NCBI GenBank assembly: GCA_963989385.1 | Contig: OZ022500.1 | Coordinates: 15,824,460-15,888,459 of the forward strand | Direction of reading: 5' to 3' | DNA: 64,000 nucleotides | From: Ctena decussata | Taxonomy: Eukaryota; Mollusca; Bivalvia; Lucinida; Lucinidae | Shown here: piece by piece, positions 43,986 to 56,900 of the stretch | Numbering within the stretch: the first letter of the stretch is position 1 | How the letters are laid out: every line of letters begins with the position of its first letter | The notes under the pieces: model-generated | Databases searched by the model: none | Seen by the model: the letters and a program-made list of their open reading frames with translations, nothing else | What the model was told of the DNA's origin: nothing | Program-made: the position numbers and the translations under genes

Positions 43986-44342
43986 AATCACCAAAAGGTG
44001 TTCTTTCTTTTATGAGATGAACCACATATTATTGACAGAAAAAAGATCTGAGAATTGTCATCATATATTCTTTACCCTGGGCTCTGAATCAACAATTACC
44101 TACAACAAGTATTAACAACTCTATAACAATGAGACATGATTCCCAATTTGAAAACTAAGACTTCTAGCACTTAACACCTCACCCTGATTATCTGGACAGA
44201 AACTTTGACTGTTCAAAGGAACAGTCCCATCCCATCCCATTATTAACCCTTTAAGCTTCAAAATGCAGAAGTACTATCAAACAATTATCTAAAAGTACCT
44301 TCTTTATTCATTTATGAGACCGGGTTTTTCTCTTCCAAAATG

Positions 44343-44645
44343 GTCTCAAAGATCCAGATCCTTCTTTTACCAAAACAGTCTCAAAGATCCAGATCTGTCT
44401 GTCACTAAACAGTCTCAAAGATCCATATCTGACTTTCACAAAATGTCTCTAAGATCCAGATCTGTCTTTTACAAAACAGTCTCAAAGATCCAGATCTGTC
44501 TTTTACAAAACAGTCTCAAAGATCCCGATCTGTCTGTTACAAAAGAGTCTCAAAGATCCAGATCCTTCTTTTACCAAAACAGTCTCAAAGATCCAGATCT
44601 GTCTTTTACAAGACAGATCTGGATCTTTGAGACTGTTTTGGAAGT
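44343..44645. repeat. tandem array of ~34-bp ctcaaagatccagatctg units
   Basis: Eight units of 33-36 bp, the last facing an inverted copy at 44611-44640. A 152-codon frame reads repeated SLKDPDLSV-type peptide; this is a repeat artefact. Confidence 0.8.
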
Positions 44646-44693
44646 GATGCCCTATTTTATAACTGAATTACACCAACTGCTTTACATATCTGA

Positions 44694-44932
44694 GCTGCTA
44701 CACGACAAAACCAACAAAGTGGTTGTGTGCCCAGCACAGACTCAGATCAGCCTGGGCATCCGCCCAGTCTGATCAGAGTCTTCGCTGTCCACATGGAGCT
44801 AGCTTAGACCATTAGCTACCCTTTAAGCGCTTAGCAAAGGGTCTGAACAGACTGGTTTGATGCCCAGGCTGATCTGAGTCTGCACTGGGCACACAACCAC
44901 ATTGCTGGTTATGTTGTGTCATGGCTCATTTG
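44694..44932. mobile_element. foldback MITE family F copy 7
   Basis: gacaaaaccaacaaagtggt at left, accacattgctggttatgt at right; cgcccagtctgatcagagtc inner arm. Confidence 0.8.
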
Positions 44933-44969
44933 TGGTAATTTTGGAAGGATAAACTCCCCTCTTATAATT

Positions 44970-46569
44970 AAACTAGAAAATGTGTTTATGAAACACTATG
45001 CCCCCAACCATATGCTTGCCTCTACAGAAGGCTCATCCCATAATGTTTAAGTCAGAAAGGGGTTTAATTGGTTCAACTACATCATAGCTTGTAACTGTAT
45101 GCCAAATATAAGGAACATAGCTTAGCGGTTCTTCAGATATTTTTTTCACAAAGTTATTCATATAGCGTCTTTGTATACAAAATGCCTATGTACGAAAATG
45201 GGAAAAATTCCGTCAAAAATTTATAAAGTGGGCTCTTAAGTTAATCAGGTTATCTATACCTTGGTCCTAACCTGCATGCCAAATATAAGCATCCAAGCTT
45301 ATGCGGTTCTTCAGATATTTGTTCACAAGCTTGTTCCTATACAAAATGCCTATGTCCAAAAAAGGGGAATTACTCAACCACAAATTTACGAAATATGCTC
45401 AAAAGTTAATCAGGTTATGGGCATCCTAATCTGTAAATGTATGCCAAGTATCAGGACCCTAGCTTATGCGGTTCTTCAGATATTTTCTTCACAAGGTTGT
45501 TCCTATATAAAGTGACAAAGTCGAAACAGGGGCATAACTCCTAAATGACGAGACTGGCAGAGGAAAAAATATACAGGTTCAGTTATTTTTCATGTTCATG
45601 CAGCATACAAGATTTCAAGTTCCTATCTGTTATGGTTCTTGACCGTATGTAAGGATACCTTTGTACCATAGGCTTCAATGCACTAAGTTGAAAAAGGAGA
45701 ATAACTCAGTCAAAAATTCACCAGTATTTTTCAAAAGTTAATCAGGTCATCTACACCTCAGGCAATGTCTTCCTGCAAAAAAACATGATCATAGCATCAG
45801 GGGTCCTCGAGATATTTTGTTCACAAGGTTCCATAGGCTTACGATGCACTAAGTCAAAAAAGGGGCATAACTTGATCAAAAATTCACCAATTTATTTCAA
45901 AAGTTAATCAGGTCATCTACACTTTGGGCAATATCTTCCTGCAAAATATCATGATCCTAGCATCAAGGGTTCTTGAGATATTTTGTTCACAAGGTTCCAT
46001 AGGCTTACAATACACTAAGTTGAAAAGTGGCATAACTCGGTAAAAAATTCACCAGTACTTTTCAAAAGTTAATCAGGTCATCTACACCTTGGGCATTGTC
46101 ATCCTGCAAAACCTCATGATCCTAGCACCAGGGGTTCTTGAGATATTTTGTTCACAAGGTTCCATAGGCTTATAATGCACTAAGTCAAAAAAGGGGCATA
46201 ACTCGGTCAAAAATGCACAATTTTTTTCCAAAAGTTAATCAGGTCATCTACACCTTGGGCAATGTCATCCTGCAAAAAAACATGATCCTAGCATCATGGG
46301 TTCTTGAGATATTTTGTTCACAAGGTTCCACACACTAAGTTGAAAAAGGGGCATAACTCTGGAAATACATGACCGGCGGAAAAAAGAAAAAATATGGGTA
46401 CACTTATTTTTCAAGTACATGCCACATATAAAATTTCAAGATCCTAGCATAAGCAGTTCTTGAGTTTCCCAGCTGCCAAAAAGCGTTACGGACAGAGGGA
46501 CAGATGGACGGACCGACGGACAGGCCTAAACCAATATGCCCTCTAAACTTCTCCGAAGTTGGGGGCATA
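44970..46569 (+). mobile_element. tandem-repeat element (HINE/pearl-like), first of a dimer
   Basis: 5' aactagaaaa, hairpin gtgttt-atg-aaacac, subterminal tatgcccccaa. Units of about 170-190 bp follow (aagttaatcaggtcatctac, gagatattttgttcacaagg), then GGACGGAC and a 3' end ttctccgaagttgggggcata. The 11-bp subterminal repeat is perfect. Confidence 0.85.
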
Positions 46570-48957
46570 AAAATCATGATCCTAGCATCAGGGGTTCTCC
46601 AGATATTTTGTTCACAAGCTTCCATAGGCAAATAATGCACTAAGTTGAAAAAGGGGCATAACTCAATCCAAAATTTACAAATTATTTTCAAAAGTTAATC
46701 AGGTCATCTACACCACAACAGTATCTTCCTGCATAAAATCATGCTCCTAGCATCAGGTGTTCTTGAGATATTTTGTTCACAAGGTTCCATAGGCTTACAA
46801 TGCACTAAGTCGAAAAAGGGGCATAACTCAATCAAAAGTTAATCAGGTCATCTACACCACAGGCAGTATCTTCCTGCAAAAAATCATGCTCCTAACATCA
46901 GGGGTTCTTGAGATATTTTGTTCACAAGGTTTCATAGGCTTACAATGCACGAAGTCGAAAAAGGGGCATAACTTTGTCAAAAATTCACGAATTTGTTTCA
47001 AAAGTTAATCAGGTCATCTACACCTTGGGCATTGTCATCCTGCAAAACCTCATGATCCTAGCATCAGGGGTTCTTCAGATATTTTGTTCACAAGCTTCCA
47101 TAGGCAAATAATGCACTAAGTTGAAAAAGGGGCATAACTCAATCCAAAATTTACAAATTATTTTCAAAAGTTAATCAGGTCATCTACACCACAGGCAGTA
47201 TCTTCCTGCATAAAATCATGCTCCTAGCATCAGGGGTTCTTGAGATATTTTGTTCACAAGGTTCCACAGGCTAAGTCGAAAAAGGGGCATAACTCTGTAA
47301 ATACATTGCCGGTGGAAAAATAAAAAAATACGGGTCTGCTTATTTTCCATACTGATCATGTGTATAAAGTTTCAAGTTCCTAGCTCTTATTGTTCTTGAC
47401 TATATGTAAGGCTACCTTTGTACCATAGGCCTCAATGCACTAAGTCGAAAAAGGGGAATAACTTGATCAAAAATTCACGAATTTTTTCAAAAGTTAATCA
47501 GGTCATCAACACCATAGGCAGTATCTTCCTGCAAATAATCATGCTCCTAGCTTCAGGGGTTCTTGAGATATTTTGTTCACAAGGTTCCATAGGCTTACAA
47601 TGCACTAAGTCGAAAAAGGGGCATAACTCGGTCAAAAATTCACAAATTTGTTTCAAAAGTTAATCAGGTCATCTACACCTTGGGCATTCTCATCTTGCAA
47701 AGCCTCATGATCCTAGCATCAGGGGTTCTTGAGATATTTTGTTCACAAGGTTCCACAGGCTAAGTCGAAAAAAGGGGCATAACTGGAAAAATATTGCCGG
47801 CGGAAAAATAAAAAAAAACGGGTCTGCTTATTTTCCATACTGATCATGTGTATAAAGTTTCAAGTTCCTAGCTCTTGTTGTTCTTGACTATATGTAAGGG
47901 TACCTTTGTACCATAGGCTTCAATGCACTAAGTCGAAAAAGGGGTATAACTTGATAAAAAATTCACAATTTTTTTTCAAAACTTAATCAGGTCATCTACA
48001 CCACAGGCAGTATCTTCCTGCAAAAACCTCATGATCCTAGCACCAGGGGTTCTTGAGATATTTTGTTCACAAGGTTCCATAGGCTTACAATGCACTAAGT
48101 CGAAAAAGGGGCATAACTCGGTCAAAAATTCATGAATTTGTTTCAAAAGTTAATCAGGTCATCTACACCTTGGGCATTCTCATCTTGCAAAGCCTCATGA
48201 TCCTAGCATCAGGGGTTCTTGAGATATTTTGTTCACAAGGTTCCACAGGCTAAGTCGAAAAAGGGGCATAACTCTGGAAATACATTGCCGGCGGAAAAAT
48301 AAAAAAATACGGGTCTGCTTATTTTCCATACTGATCATGTGTATAAAGTTTCAAGTTCCTAGCTCTTATTGTTCTTGACTATATGTAAGGGTACCTTTGT
48401 ACCATAGGCTTTAATGCACTAAGTCGAAAAAGGGGAATAACTCGATCAAAGATTCACGAATTTTTTTCAAAAGTTAATCAGGTCATCTACACCACAGGCA
48501 GTATCTTCCTGCAAATAATCATGCTCCTAGCTTCAGGGGTTCTTGAGATATTTTGTTCACAAGGTTCCATAGGCTTACAATGCACTGTCGAAAAAGGGGC
48601 ATAACTCGGTCAAAAATTCACGAATTTGTTTCAAAAGTTAATCAGGTCATCTACACCTTGGGCATTCTCATCCTGCAAAACCTCATGATCCTAGCATCAG
48701 GGGTTCTTGAGATATTTTGTTCACAAGGTTCCACAGGCTAAGTCGAAAAAGGGGCATAACTCTTGAAATATGTGACCCGCGGAAAAAAGAAAAAACACGT
48801 GTTCGCTTATTTTTCATACTGATCATGTGTATAAAGTTTCAAGCTCCTAGCTCTTACAGTTCTTGAGATAGAGGACAGACGGACAGACGGACGGACGGAC
48901 AGACAGACAGACCCAAACCAATATGCCCCCACAATTTCTCCGAAATTGGGGGCATAA
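46570..48957 (+). mobile_element. second, 5'-less copy fused to the first
   Basis: Starts mid-unit (atcatgatcctagcatcagg) directly after the first 3' end, carries about a dozen further units, and ends with its own GACGGACG run and hairpin tatgcccccacaatttc / gaaattgggggcata. Confidence 0.8.
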
Positions 48958-49705
48958 TAAATATGGTATTGCTGTGAATGTTTTGTTCTTTAAGCTCTCT
49001 AGAATAATGTAATGCAATTTATTATGACCATCTAACAAAATCTTGGTTGTATTATAAAAATTAGAAATTTTTTTAAAAAGTTACATTTTCTTGAATGCCT
49101 GTGACATGCCTTGCCTGCACAATTAAACCTCTCATGAAAAAGTGACGGTGATACATGCAACACAAGCAACCAATATGTGTCGAACAAAACTATGTTGCAC
49201 TTAGGGTGCCAATTTGCAAAATGAAGCCTATTAGCAAATATTTGCCATGTTACATTTTTCAAATTGTTTTTTGGTAAGTCCTGAGTTTTTGCGTTGTTTT
49301 CTTTTCTTTACATATGTATTTTATTTTGCAACCAAATCACCCCCATCCCCACCCCTTCTCTTCATACAATAAAATAGTCAAGAGCTATGAGAATAACTAA
49401 CACATGTTCAGCTAAGGCACTAATATACAGATATCCTATTTCTGCTAATAAATGCAACCTCTCTGATAAACACCCTCTCATTTTTTCCTGCAAGACAGTA
49501 GTCAGAAGTCCACCAAGATTGGCTTTGGACCACCAAAATATCATTTCTGCCCCAACTTTGTTTTCAATATCCCATTTATAGGGCTTGTGAATTGCAGCAT
49601 CTCAAGGGCATTTATTAGAAAAAATATGGTTCTGTTTTCAACTGCTTAAAAACATACTAGATTCATATATGTATTTTTTTATGAAATCCTCATCCCTTCT
49701 ATTCT
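48958..49705. other. intergenic, no feature supported
   Basis: AT-rich; no convincing ORF or inverted repeat. Confidence 0.4.
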
Positions 49706-49708
49706 AAG

Positions 49709-49927
49709 TTAAGGTGAGAGGATACACCTTAAGGGGGGAGAACTCTGGCCTATGGCTACATATATTTGTCTCCTTCCTCTTTAGAGGCTACTCTTAATGG
49801 AAAGAATTTGCTCCCATAAGGGAGCAAATTCTTTCCTTTCAGAGTAGCATTGTACAAGAAGCTTGTCCAACAAAAGTAACAAATTCTTCACTGCTAGAGA
49901 GTGATTTCTCTCTAAAAAGGGAGGCAA
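49709..49927. mobile_element. MITE family G copy 8
   Basis: Core gaaagaatttgctcccataa with exact inverse; left end ttaaggtgagagg. Confidence 0.75.
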
Positions 49928-50439
49928 CCTTTTTTTCTATCTGAGTCCTCTTTCTTGTATTTAAGTCCAAACACCCCAGTACAAAATAAGTATTAATGAA
50001 CTGGATTCTAGTACTGATTACATTTTCTTGCATAGTATATTGGTCACATTTTTCAGGCTTTCAAAATTATTTTCAAAAGTGACATAGACAAAAGTGTGAC
50101 GGTTTCCATGCTAAAACTGTTCAAATAATACACGCTATAGAAACCTGCCCTACAGTTGATTCTTGATACGGATCTGCTATCCTATAGCTGACTGTCAAAA
50201 CTCTTTCCTCCCAAATTCTAAGCTTTAAAAATCACTTTTTGTACATATGTCTATGAGTTTGATTAGATCAAATTTAACAGTTTGAAGGTATGTAGCCATC
50301 AGGATGAAAACTATGTAAAACCCAGTCACTGTAAATGAATTTACCAAATACGTGTGTATGCAATAAGTTATTTACTCAGACGTAGTAAGACAGGGACATT
50401 TTCCCTCTCAAAGGATATACCCCAAATGTGTAAATCAAT

Positions 50440-50562
50440 TGTATCAATTCAGTTATATCAGATCTTTTCCCCTTCCAAAACGGTTCCAGAAATCTAGACC
50501 CCCCCCCCCCCCCCCCCCCCCAGGTCTTTTGGGTTGTTTTGGAAGAGGGATAATCTGAATCT
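50440..50562. repeat. palindromic element with poly-C loop
   Basis: cccttccaaaacggttcc faces gggttgttttggaagaggg around a C-run at 50499-50521. Related to the 44343 array units. Confidence 0.6.
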
Positions 50563-50860
50563 TTAACACTTGTAGACAAATCAATATTGTATACTGTTAC
50601 AACTCATTAGAACGAACTTGCCAAAACAAGAGTAAATTAAATTAGAACTATGGAAGTCTCAATTTACTTTTACTTATTTAGGAATGTTTTTGTATATATT
50701 AATTTTTTTATATTTTCTTTTTAAGAATAACTGAATCAGCTTAGATCTATCAAGAATCAACTGAATCACTATTTGTTCATAAAAATAATAAAAAGAACAG
50801 TCCAGTGCATAGCAATTTGTGTCTGTTGAAACTCCACTGTACGACTAGTTGAACAGTTAT

Positions 50861-50957
50861 CTATTTCTCCTCCAGTGTGGGATCCAGCTGGTCCTTGAAG
50901 GTAAAAGGCGAGAACAAGTAGCCATCACCATGGTAAAACTTGCTCTGAAACTCCACC
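50861..50957 (-). CDS. ATP6V0A: V-ATPase a last exon with stop
   Basis: 97 bp. It completes W129 and encodes [20 protein letters not shown] to LEEK and TAG, the usual C-terminus of subunit a. Acceptor ctctttcag. The open frame continuing to 51211 is intron and MITE sequence. I saw no clear AATAAA in the 800 bp downstream. Confidence 0.95.
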
Positions 50958-53900
50958 CTGAAAGAGATCAAACGAAAAATGTCAAGATTTTTTAACAGCA
51001 GCTGCCTGTCACACACTAAAGGTATCCCCAAATAAGCTTTTGGAGCTTTTTTCATGAAACTATCTGATGGCATGATGGGAGGTAGGGAGTAATACTCTAC
51101 AGGCCAAAAAGCTTTAACCCATTCCATTCGAGATACCCCTTTAGGGGAATCTGGGCAAACAGTTTGGATCCAGATCAGGCCACACCAACGTGTGGCCTGA
51201 TCTGAGATCAAAACTGTTTTACTGCCTAGACATCATTTCTACAAGAGTTAGTTAGACCAATATTGTCAAAATATTGTTGATTTTTGATGCAGATGACAAT
51301 GTCAGCAAACGACAAAAAATCTCAGAATGCAATGGGTTAAATGATATTCTAATGCATTTAAGAATGATGTAACACAAGGTCTGGTTGGATAATCTCAAAA
51401 TTTGTGACAGTATATCCTGTGGTATACTGTCTGAAGGCAAACATCATTAACCCATTGCATTCTGGGCATTTTTTGCTGTCTGCTGAAATTGTCTTCTGCA
51501 TCAAAAATCAAGAATATTTTGACAATATTGGTCTAACTAACTCTTGTAGAAATGATGTCTAGGCAGCAAAAAGTTTGGATCTCAGATCAGGCCCCACGTT
51601 TGTGGGGCCTATCTGGATCCAAACTGTTTGCTCTTGCTTTGGTTGTAAAAGTGAAAAAGTGCATTAGAATGGAAAATACTGTATGTAAAATTGTCATTCT
51701 GGGAGGTAAATTATTGGTTTTAAGGTTGCATAATGTATGTGTTTTAAGCTCAGCTGAGGCGTAGATGTATAAAACGAAACATGCAACAATAAAACCAACA
51801 GTGAACCTCTCCAAATGACAATCTTGAAAACAGTTTTCCTCTAACTCTGTGACAAAAGAATCAAATTTTTACTCTGAAACCTGTCACTAAAGGTGAAAAT
51901 CACATTCCTTACTTTGTTGTTGTTGTGTTTTTTTTCTAAACTATAAACCTTCCAGAATGATTGACAAAATGAAATAAACCTGTCATGTTCCACATGTTTC
52001 TAAACCTGATCATTTGAATTAGATTATGAAAATGTGTTACATTGTCTTGGCTAGGATGGATTGATGGATGACTTGGCCATTTTATATCTTTTTTGATAGT
52101 ATTTGAGCCATATCAGGATGATGGAAAGGTGATAATGAAAGGCTGTGTGCAATGAAGCCCCGTTTACAGTTGGAGACATTTCCACCTACAGCGGGTCTCT
52201 AACCTGGGACAGCTGGATCAGAGCGCCAGGATTTTACCTACTGAGCTATAGAGGGCTCCTCTTGGCTATGCATAGTCCGATGTAGGTTTATACTCTTTGC
52301 TCAGAGATGTACCAGTAGCTTCCAAATTAGGATTTTGAAAGTAAAGTAAGGCCATTATTTTTTAATTTTCTGATTTACGAGAAATTTTTCAAATTTTTTG
52401 AGTCGGGGGGTCGAAATAAAAATAAAGTTAAAATCTCAAAAACAGAGCAGTCGAAAAAAAAAAAAAAAAAAAGATTCATAATCTTTTTTTTTTTTTCCGA
52501 GTACCATTACCAAAGGTAATCTATATCTAAACTGAAGGAAAATCATAAATTACAATTAGAAAGTAAACCAGCGAAATTCTGAAACATGTTTACTGTGTTT
52601 AAAATCACATTATAAGTTACACAAAAGATGTGAGCTGCGTGTTTTGTCCCATTGACTGGAACAGTGACTTATCTATCCGGCAACCATGCGTTTGTATGGT
52701 AAATAGGTCCACACCACACCACATTTTTAAATCTTCGATACTTTTTTTTTAGTTTAATCTGTCCTCTTGTTTGAAATAAAAAAAATATATATTTCACACT
52801 GTTTGACAAAACTCAAATGGTAAAAGGGATAGATATCCCATAGGCTAGTAGCCGTAGGGGCAGTTGGGAATAGAGGTCCACTGTATTTTGGGCACAGCAT
52901 ATAAAATGTGGAGCCAGACCCCATCCTTTCGCTGCCTTATCCTTCCCAGATTTGAAAACGGTACCCATTCATTGCTGGTTTGACAGAGTGTTCCAGTCAT
53001 CAGATGGCCAAGCCAAGGCTTAAACTCACGACCTTCCGATGACTTTTTTCACCCTAACCAAGTGTCTCTAACCACTGCACCACAGTTCCTCTCTGAAATG
53101 ATATACGGTTAAATAGAAATAAAATGATCAGGGCTTCATTCAGACAGGTGCTGAAATAGGGAAGCCTGGGCCTTGTGAATTTTGGGGAACTGTTTTGTCT
53201 CTGCTATAGGTACTGGTCAGGTGGCTTATATGGCTTTAGATAGGTTTGACTCAGGCTGTAGTAATGACACGGATAGAATTGTAAGAATTGTTTTATTTAT
53301 TTATCTTTTTTTTCTATGTGTGCCTATAAGAAGGGTATTGCATGGTCAGGGTGGGTGGGGGTAAAGCCGTTTTACCTCAACCAGAACAGGGCAACCTAAT
53401 TGGCAAACTCAGAAACGAGAAAGAAATAAATAATGATAACAAAGGTTGGTTTGCTTTACAATCAAATTAATTATTGGTAATTAGTGTGGTAATAAAGCGT
53501 AGAGATCGTCAGTTTACGAAAGAGACAACGTTTTCTTTGATGACGTTTTGCAGGCTTAATCAAGTTTTTCCACCTTTACTGATGTCCAAACAAACAATCG
53601 ACGCTCAACAATTAATTGGTCGGTCCAGTCGATCCACTTTCTGCAATTAAATCAAAAGCAAATTGTTGCGTTTGATGTTGCCGAAAATAAGTGACCTGAA
53701 CTCGCTGGTTTTCCGAACAGAATTGATGCTGTACCGATCGTTCGTGCGAGCATGGCACCAGTTTTATTTTTCGAAGCTGGTTTCCGCGTGCAATAGCAGT
53801 ATCAATCGCGACTCAGAAACCATTAGATTGTTCGATTAGCGCATACACTGCTGTATTCTGTTGTTTGAACCGTAGTGCGGTTAAACGGGTCCTACTAAAG

Positions 53901-56900
53901 ACAGAAAAGGAATTTTGCCACCGAAAAGGACCGAAAAGAACTTTCGGGCACGAGAAAAGGACTTTTTAAATGAGGCCTAATTGGCCGAAACTAGCTAGTC
54001 TGGCCCAGAACACTTGTACACACGACAGTTTTTAGTTCTTTGGTGTGATCCTTGCTTCCAAAGGATAACCCTTTTATAGAACATATTGAACTTCACTACA
54101 GCTGGTGATTGGGACTGTGTGGTCACCGTAAAAAGTCTCCCTGCCCTTCATCATAGTGTAGATTTTATTTTCTAGTCCTTTGGGATCATTGATTCCATTG
54201 TAGAACTTTAAAAATATTTGAGGGTCACTGATGAGGCCTAATTGGCTGAAACTAGCTAGTCTGGCCCAGAACACTTGTACACTCGACAGTTTTTAGTTCT
54301 TTGGTGTGATCCTTGCTTCCAAAGGATAACCCTTTTATAGAACATATTGAACTTCACTACAGCTGGTGATTGGGACTGTGTGGTCACCGTAAAAAGTCTC
54401 CCTGCCCTTCATCATAGTGTAGATTTTATTTTCTAGTCCTTTGGGATCATTGAGTCCATTGTAGAACTTTAAAAATATTTGAGGGTCACTGATGAGGCCT
54501 AATTGGCTGAAACTAGCTAGTCTGGCCCAGAACACTTGTACACTCGACAGTTTTTAGTTCTTTGGTGTGATCCTTGCTTCCAAAGGATAACCCTTTTATA
54601 GAACATATTGAACTTCACTACAGCTGGTGATTGGGACTGTGTGGTCACCGTAAAAAGTCTCCCTGCCCTTCATCATAGTGTAGATTTTATTTTCTAGTCC
54701 TTTGGGATCATTGATTCCATTGTAGAACTTTAAAAATATTTGAGGGTCACTGATGAGGCCTAATTGACCGAAACTAGTTAGTCTGGCCCAGAACACTTGT
54801 ACACTCGACAGTTTTTAGTTCTTTGGTGTGATCCTTGCTTCCAAAGGATAACCCTTTTATAGAAAATATTATTATTCAAGCGCTGATACTATCATGATGA
54901 TATTAAAATTTCTAAAACATGTTTTATATGACATTTAACGGCAAATAAAAGTCTTTTCGGTAGGATAAGTCCTTTTCTGTCTTACCCCACCGAAAAGGAC
55001 CGAAAAGGTCATAAGTTTCAGTGCCGTTTAGAACATCGTTTAACCGCGGTCCTACTAAAGTCCTTTTCTGTCTTTAGTAGGACCCCGGTCAAACCATGTT
55101 CTGAACGGCACTGAAACTTATGACCGATATAATGCTCGAAAGAAATATCAAAAGCGGCCACAACAACACATCAATATGGCCGCTTTCTCGGTTTGTTTCC
55201 GCGCATTGGAGAGGATAAAACTGTATAACTGAACATTTTTATTTCGATGGCTATTGAAACCTTGGAGTCGGCGAAGAAAAAAAGAATAAAAGAGCATTAT
55301 TGCTTTTTTATTTTGATTTTGATTTTGCAAAAAATACGGTCGGCAGGTTTGTAAATCAGAAAATTAAAAAATGATGGCCTAACTGAAATATATAACTTAC
55401 CAGTGCAGACGCAGAGTGTGGAGGAAAGCGGATAAGCCTTCCATGACCAGTAGAACAGCTACAGTGAGTGCGGCAAAAGCTGCAAATATTGCCCAGATCA
55501 GGACAGCTCCCAAATATTTCATCTTAAAGGACAGGGCAAATCTGAACAGCATCGACCATAGCACTTCAGACAGCTCTGGAAAAGAGCACATACTACCCTA
55601 AAAACTCCGAAACTTGGAATGTTAAATCTGAGCAAACAGTGCAGACCCAGATCAGACTGCTCCTACAGGAGCAGTCTGATCAGGCTTACACTGTTTGCCA
55701 GTCCACCTGCATCCTTTGGACCATTACTAGATTGTAACATCAAACTGATTAATTTCATGGAAATGTATGGTAATTATTCAAGGTCTCCAAAGTTTTAGAA
55801 TTTCTATGGCAACAGGTAAGACATGAAAGAATACTTTTTCATGATCAAACACTGATTAATTATATGGCATGCGGGAGCAGACATGCTTAAAGTTATATAT
55901 TGGCCATTAGCAGTCACAATGGAAAGCAAGATTCTTGTGGAAGCACTGCAGACCATATTCAGACTAATTCTGTACTCAGTACATGTGTTTGATCATGATG
56001 TATTTCCATGAATTAAGAATCACCTCATCTGGATCTACACTGTTTCGAATTTCAACTATTTTCATTTATGGAGCTTTAGGTGCTAAGGTAATGATTCTGA
56101 AAAAACAGCCAAACCTAGAACTGAAACTCACAAAAATGGGGGTTAATGCATATGCAAACAGCAAAGGCTCAATTCAGCCTGCACACCTGTGCAGTCTGAT
56201 CATTGCCTTGGTATTTGCTCAACCCTGAGAAACCTATAGGCTCTAAATGCTGGCTGTAGCTAGACAGCACAGATTCACTGACTAGTTTGAATCTTCAATG
56301 TTTGCTGATATGTTAAGCTATCTTTTTGTGTGACAGGGCTCACTACACAAACACAAAAAGAAAATAGCAGCAGTGACTTACGAGCATGGGCAAGACTAAG
56401 GGCCCAGAGTCGGAGATAGGAGGCAGTATGTGAAACACATCCCAGGCAGTACTCTATTGTGTGGATAGCTTGATTTACAAAGATATCTCCAAAATCAAAC
56501 TGAAATGTATTTGAAACAAGCATTATTTTCTGTCATTATTATGATTAAAGTCATATACTATACTAATTATTAACATGCATCCTCATCTCATGGTCATGGG
56601 TTTACCTTCATTTAGTTCCTTGTACAAGTACTGATGTCTTGGATTAACATGGAGACACATTATATGTTAAAGAAATATATGTTTAAACTCAGTAATGTAA
56701 CTCAGAAATGTTATGCAAAAATATAACTGATTATGTAGACTTTTAATCCCTTATATAAGACAGGCATCCAAGATCTTTGCTATTCAAACAAGCAGAGCTT
56801 CTAATTCCCACTTCAAAATTCCCTGACCTGTCTTTAATTTTTCCTTAATCCAACTTTCCATACCCCTAACGGATCCAAAAGTTCATAAAACTCTTTACTT

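Noticed and set aside
44314..44772. 152-codon repetitive protein
   Set aside because: The frame is made of ~34-bp tandem units running into a foldback MITE; no start context or splice evidence.
50958..51211. Upstream extension of the V-ATPase last-exon reading frame
   Set aside because: A clear acceptor at 50958 and a MITE J copy in the extension show it is intron.
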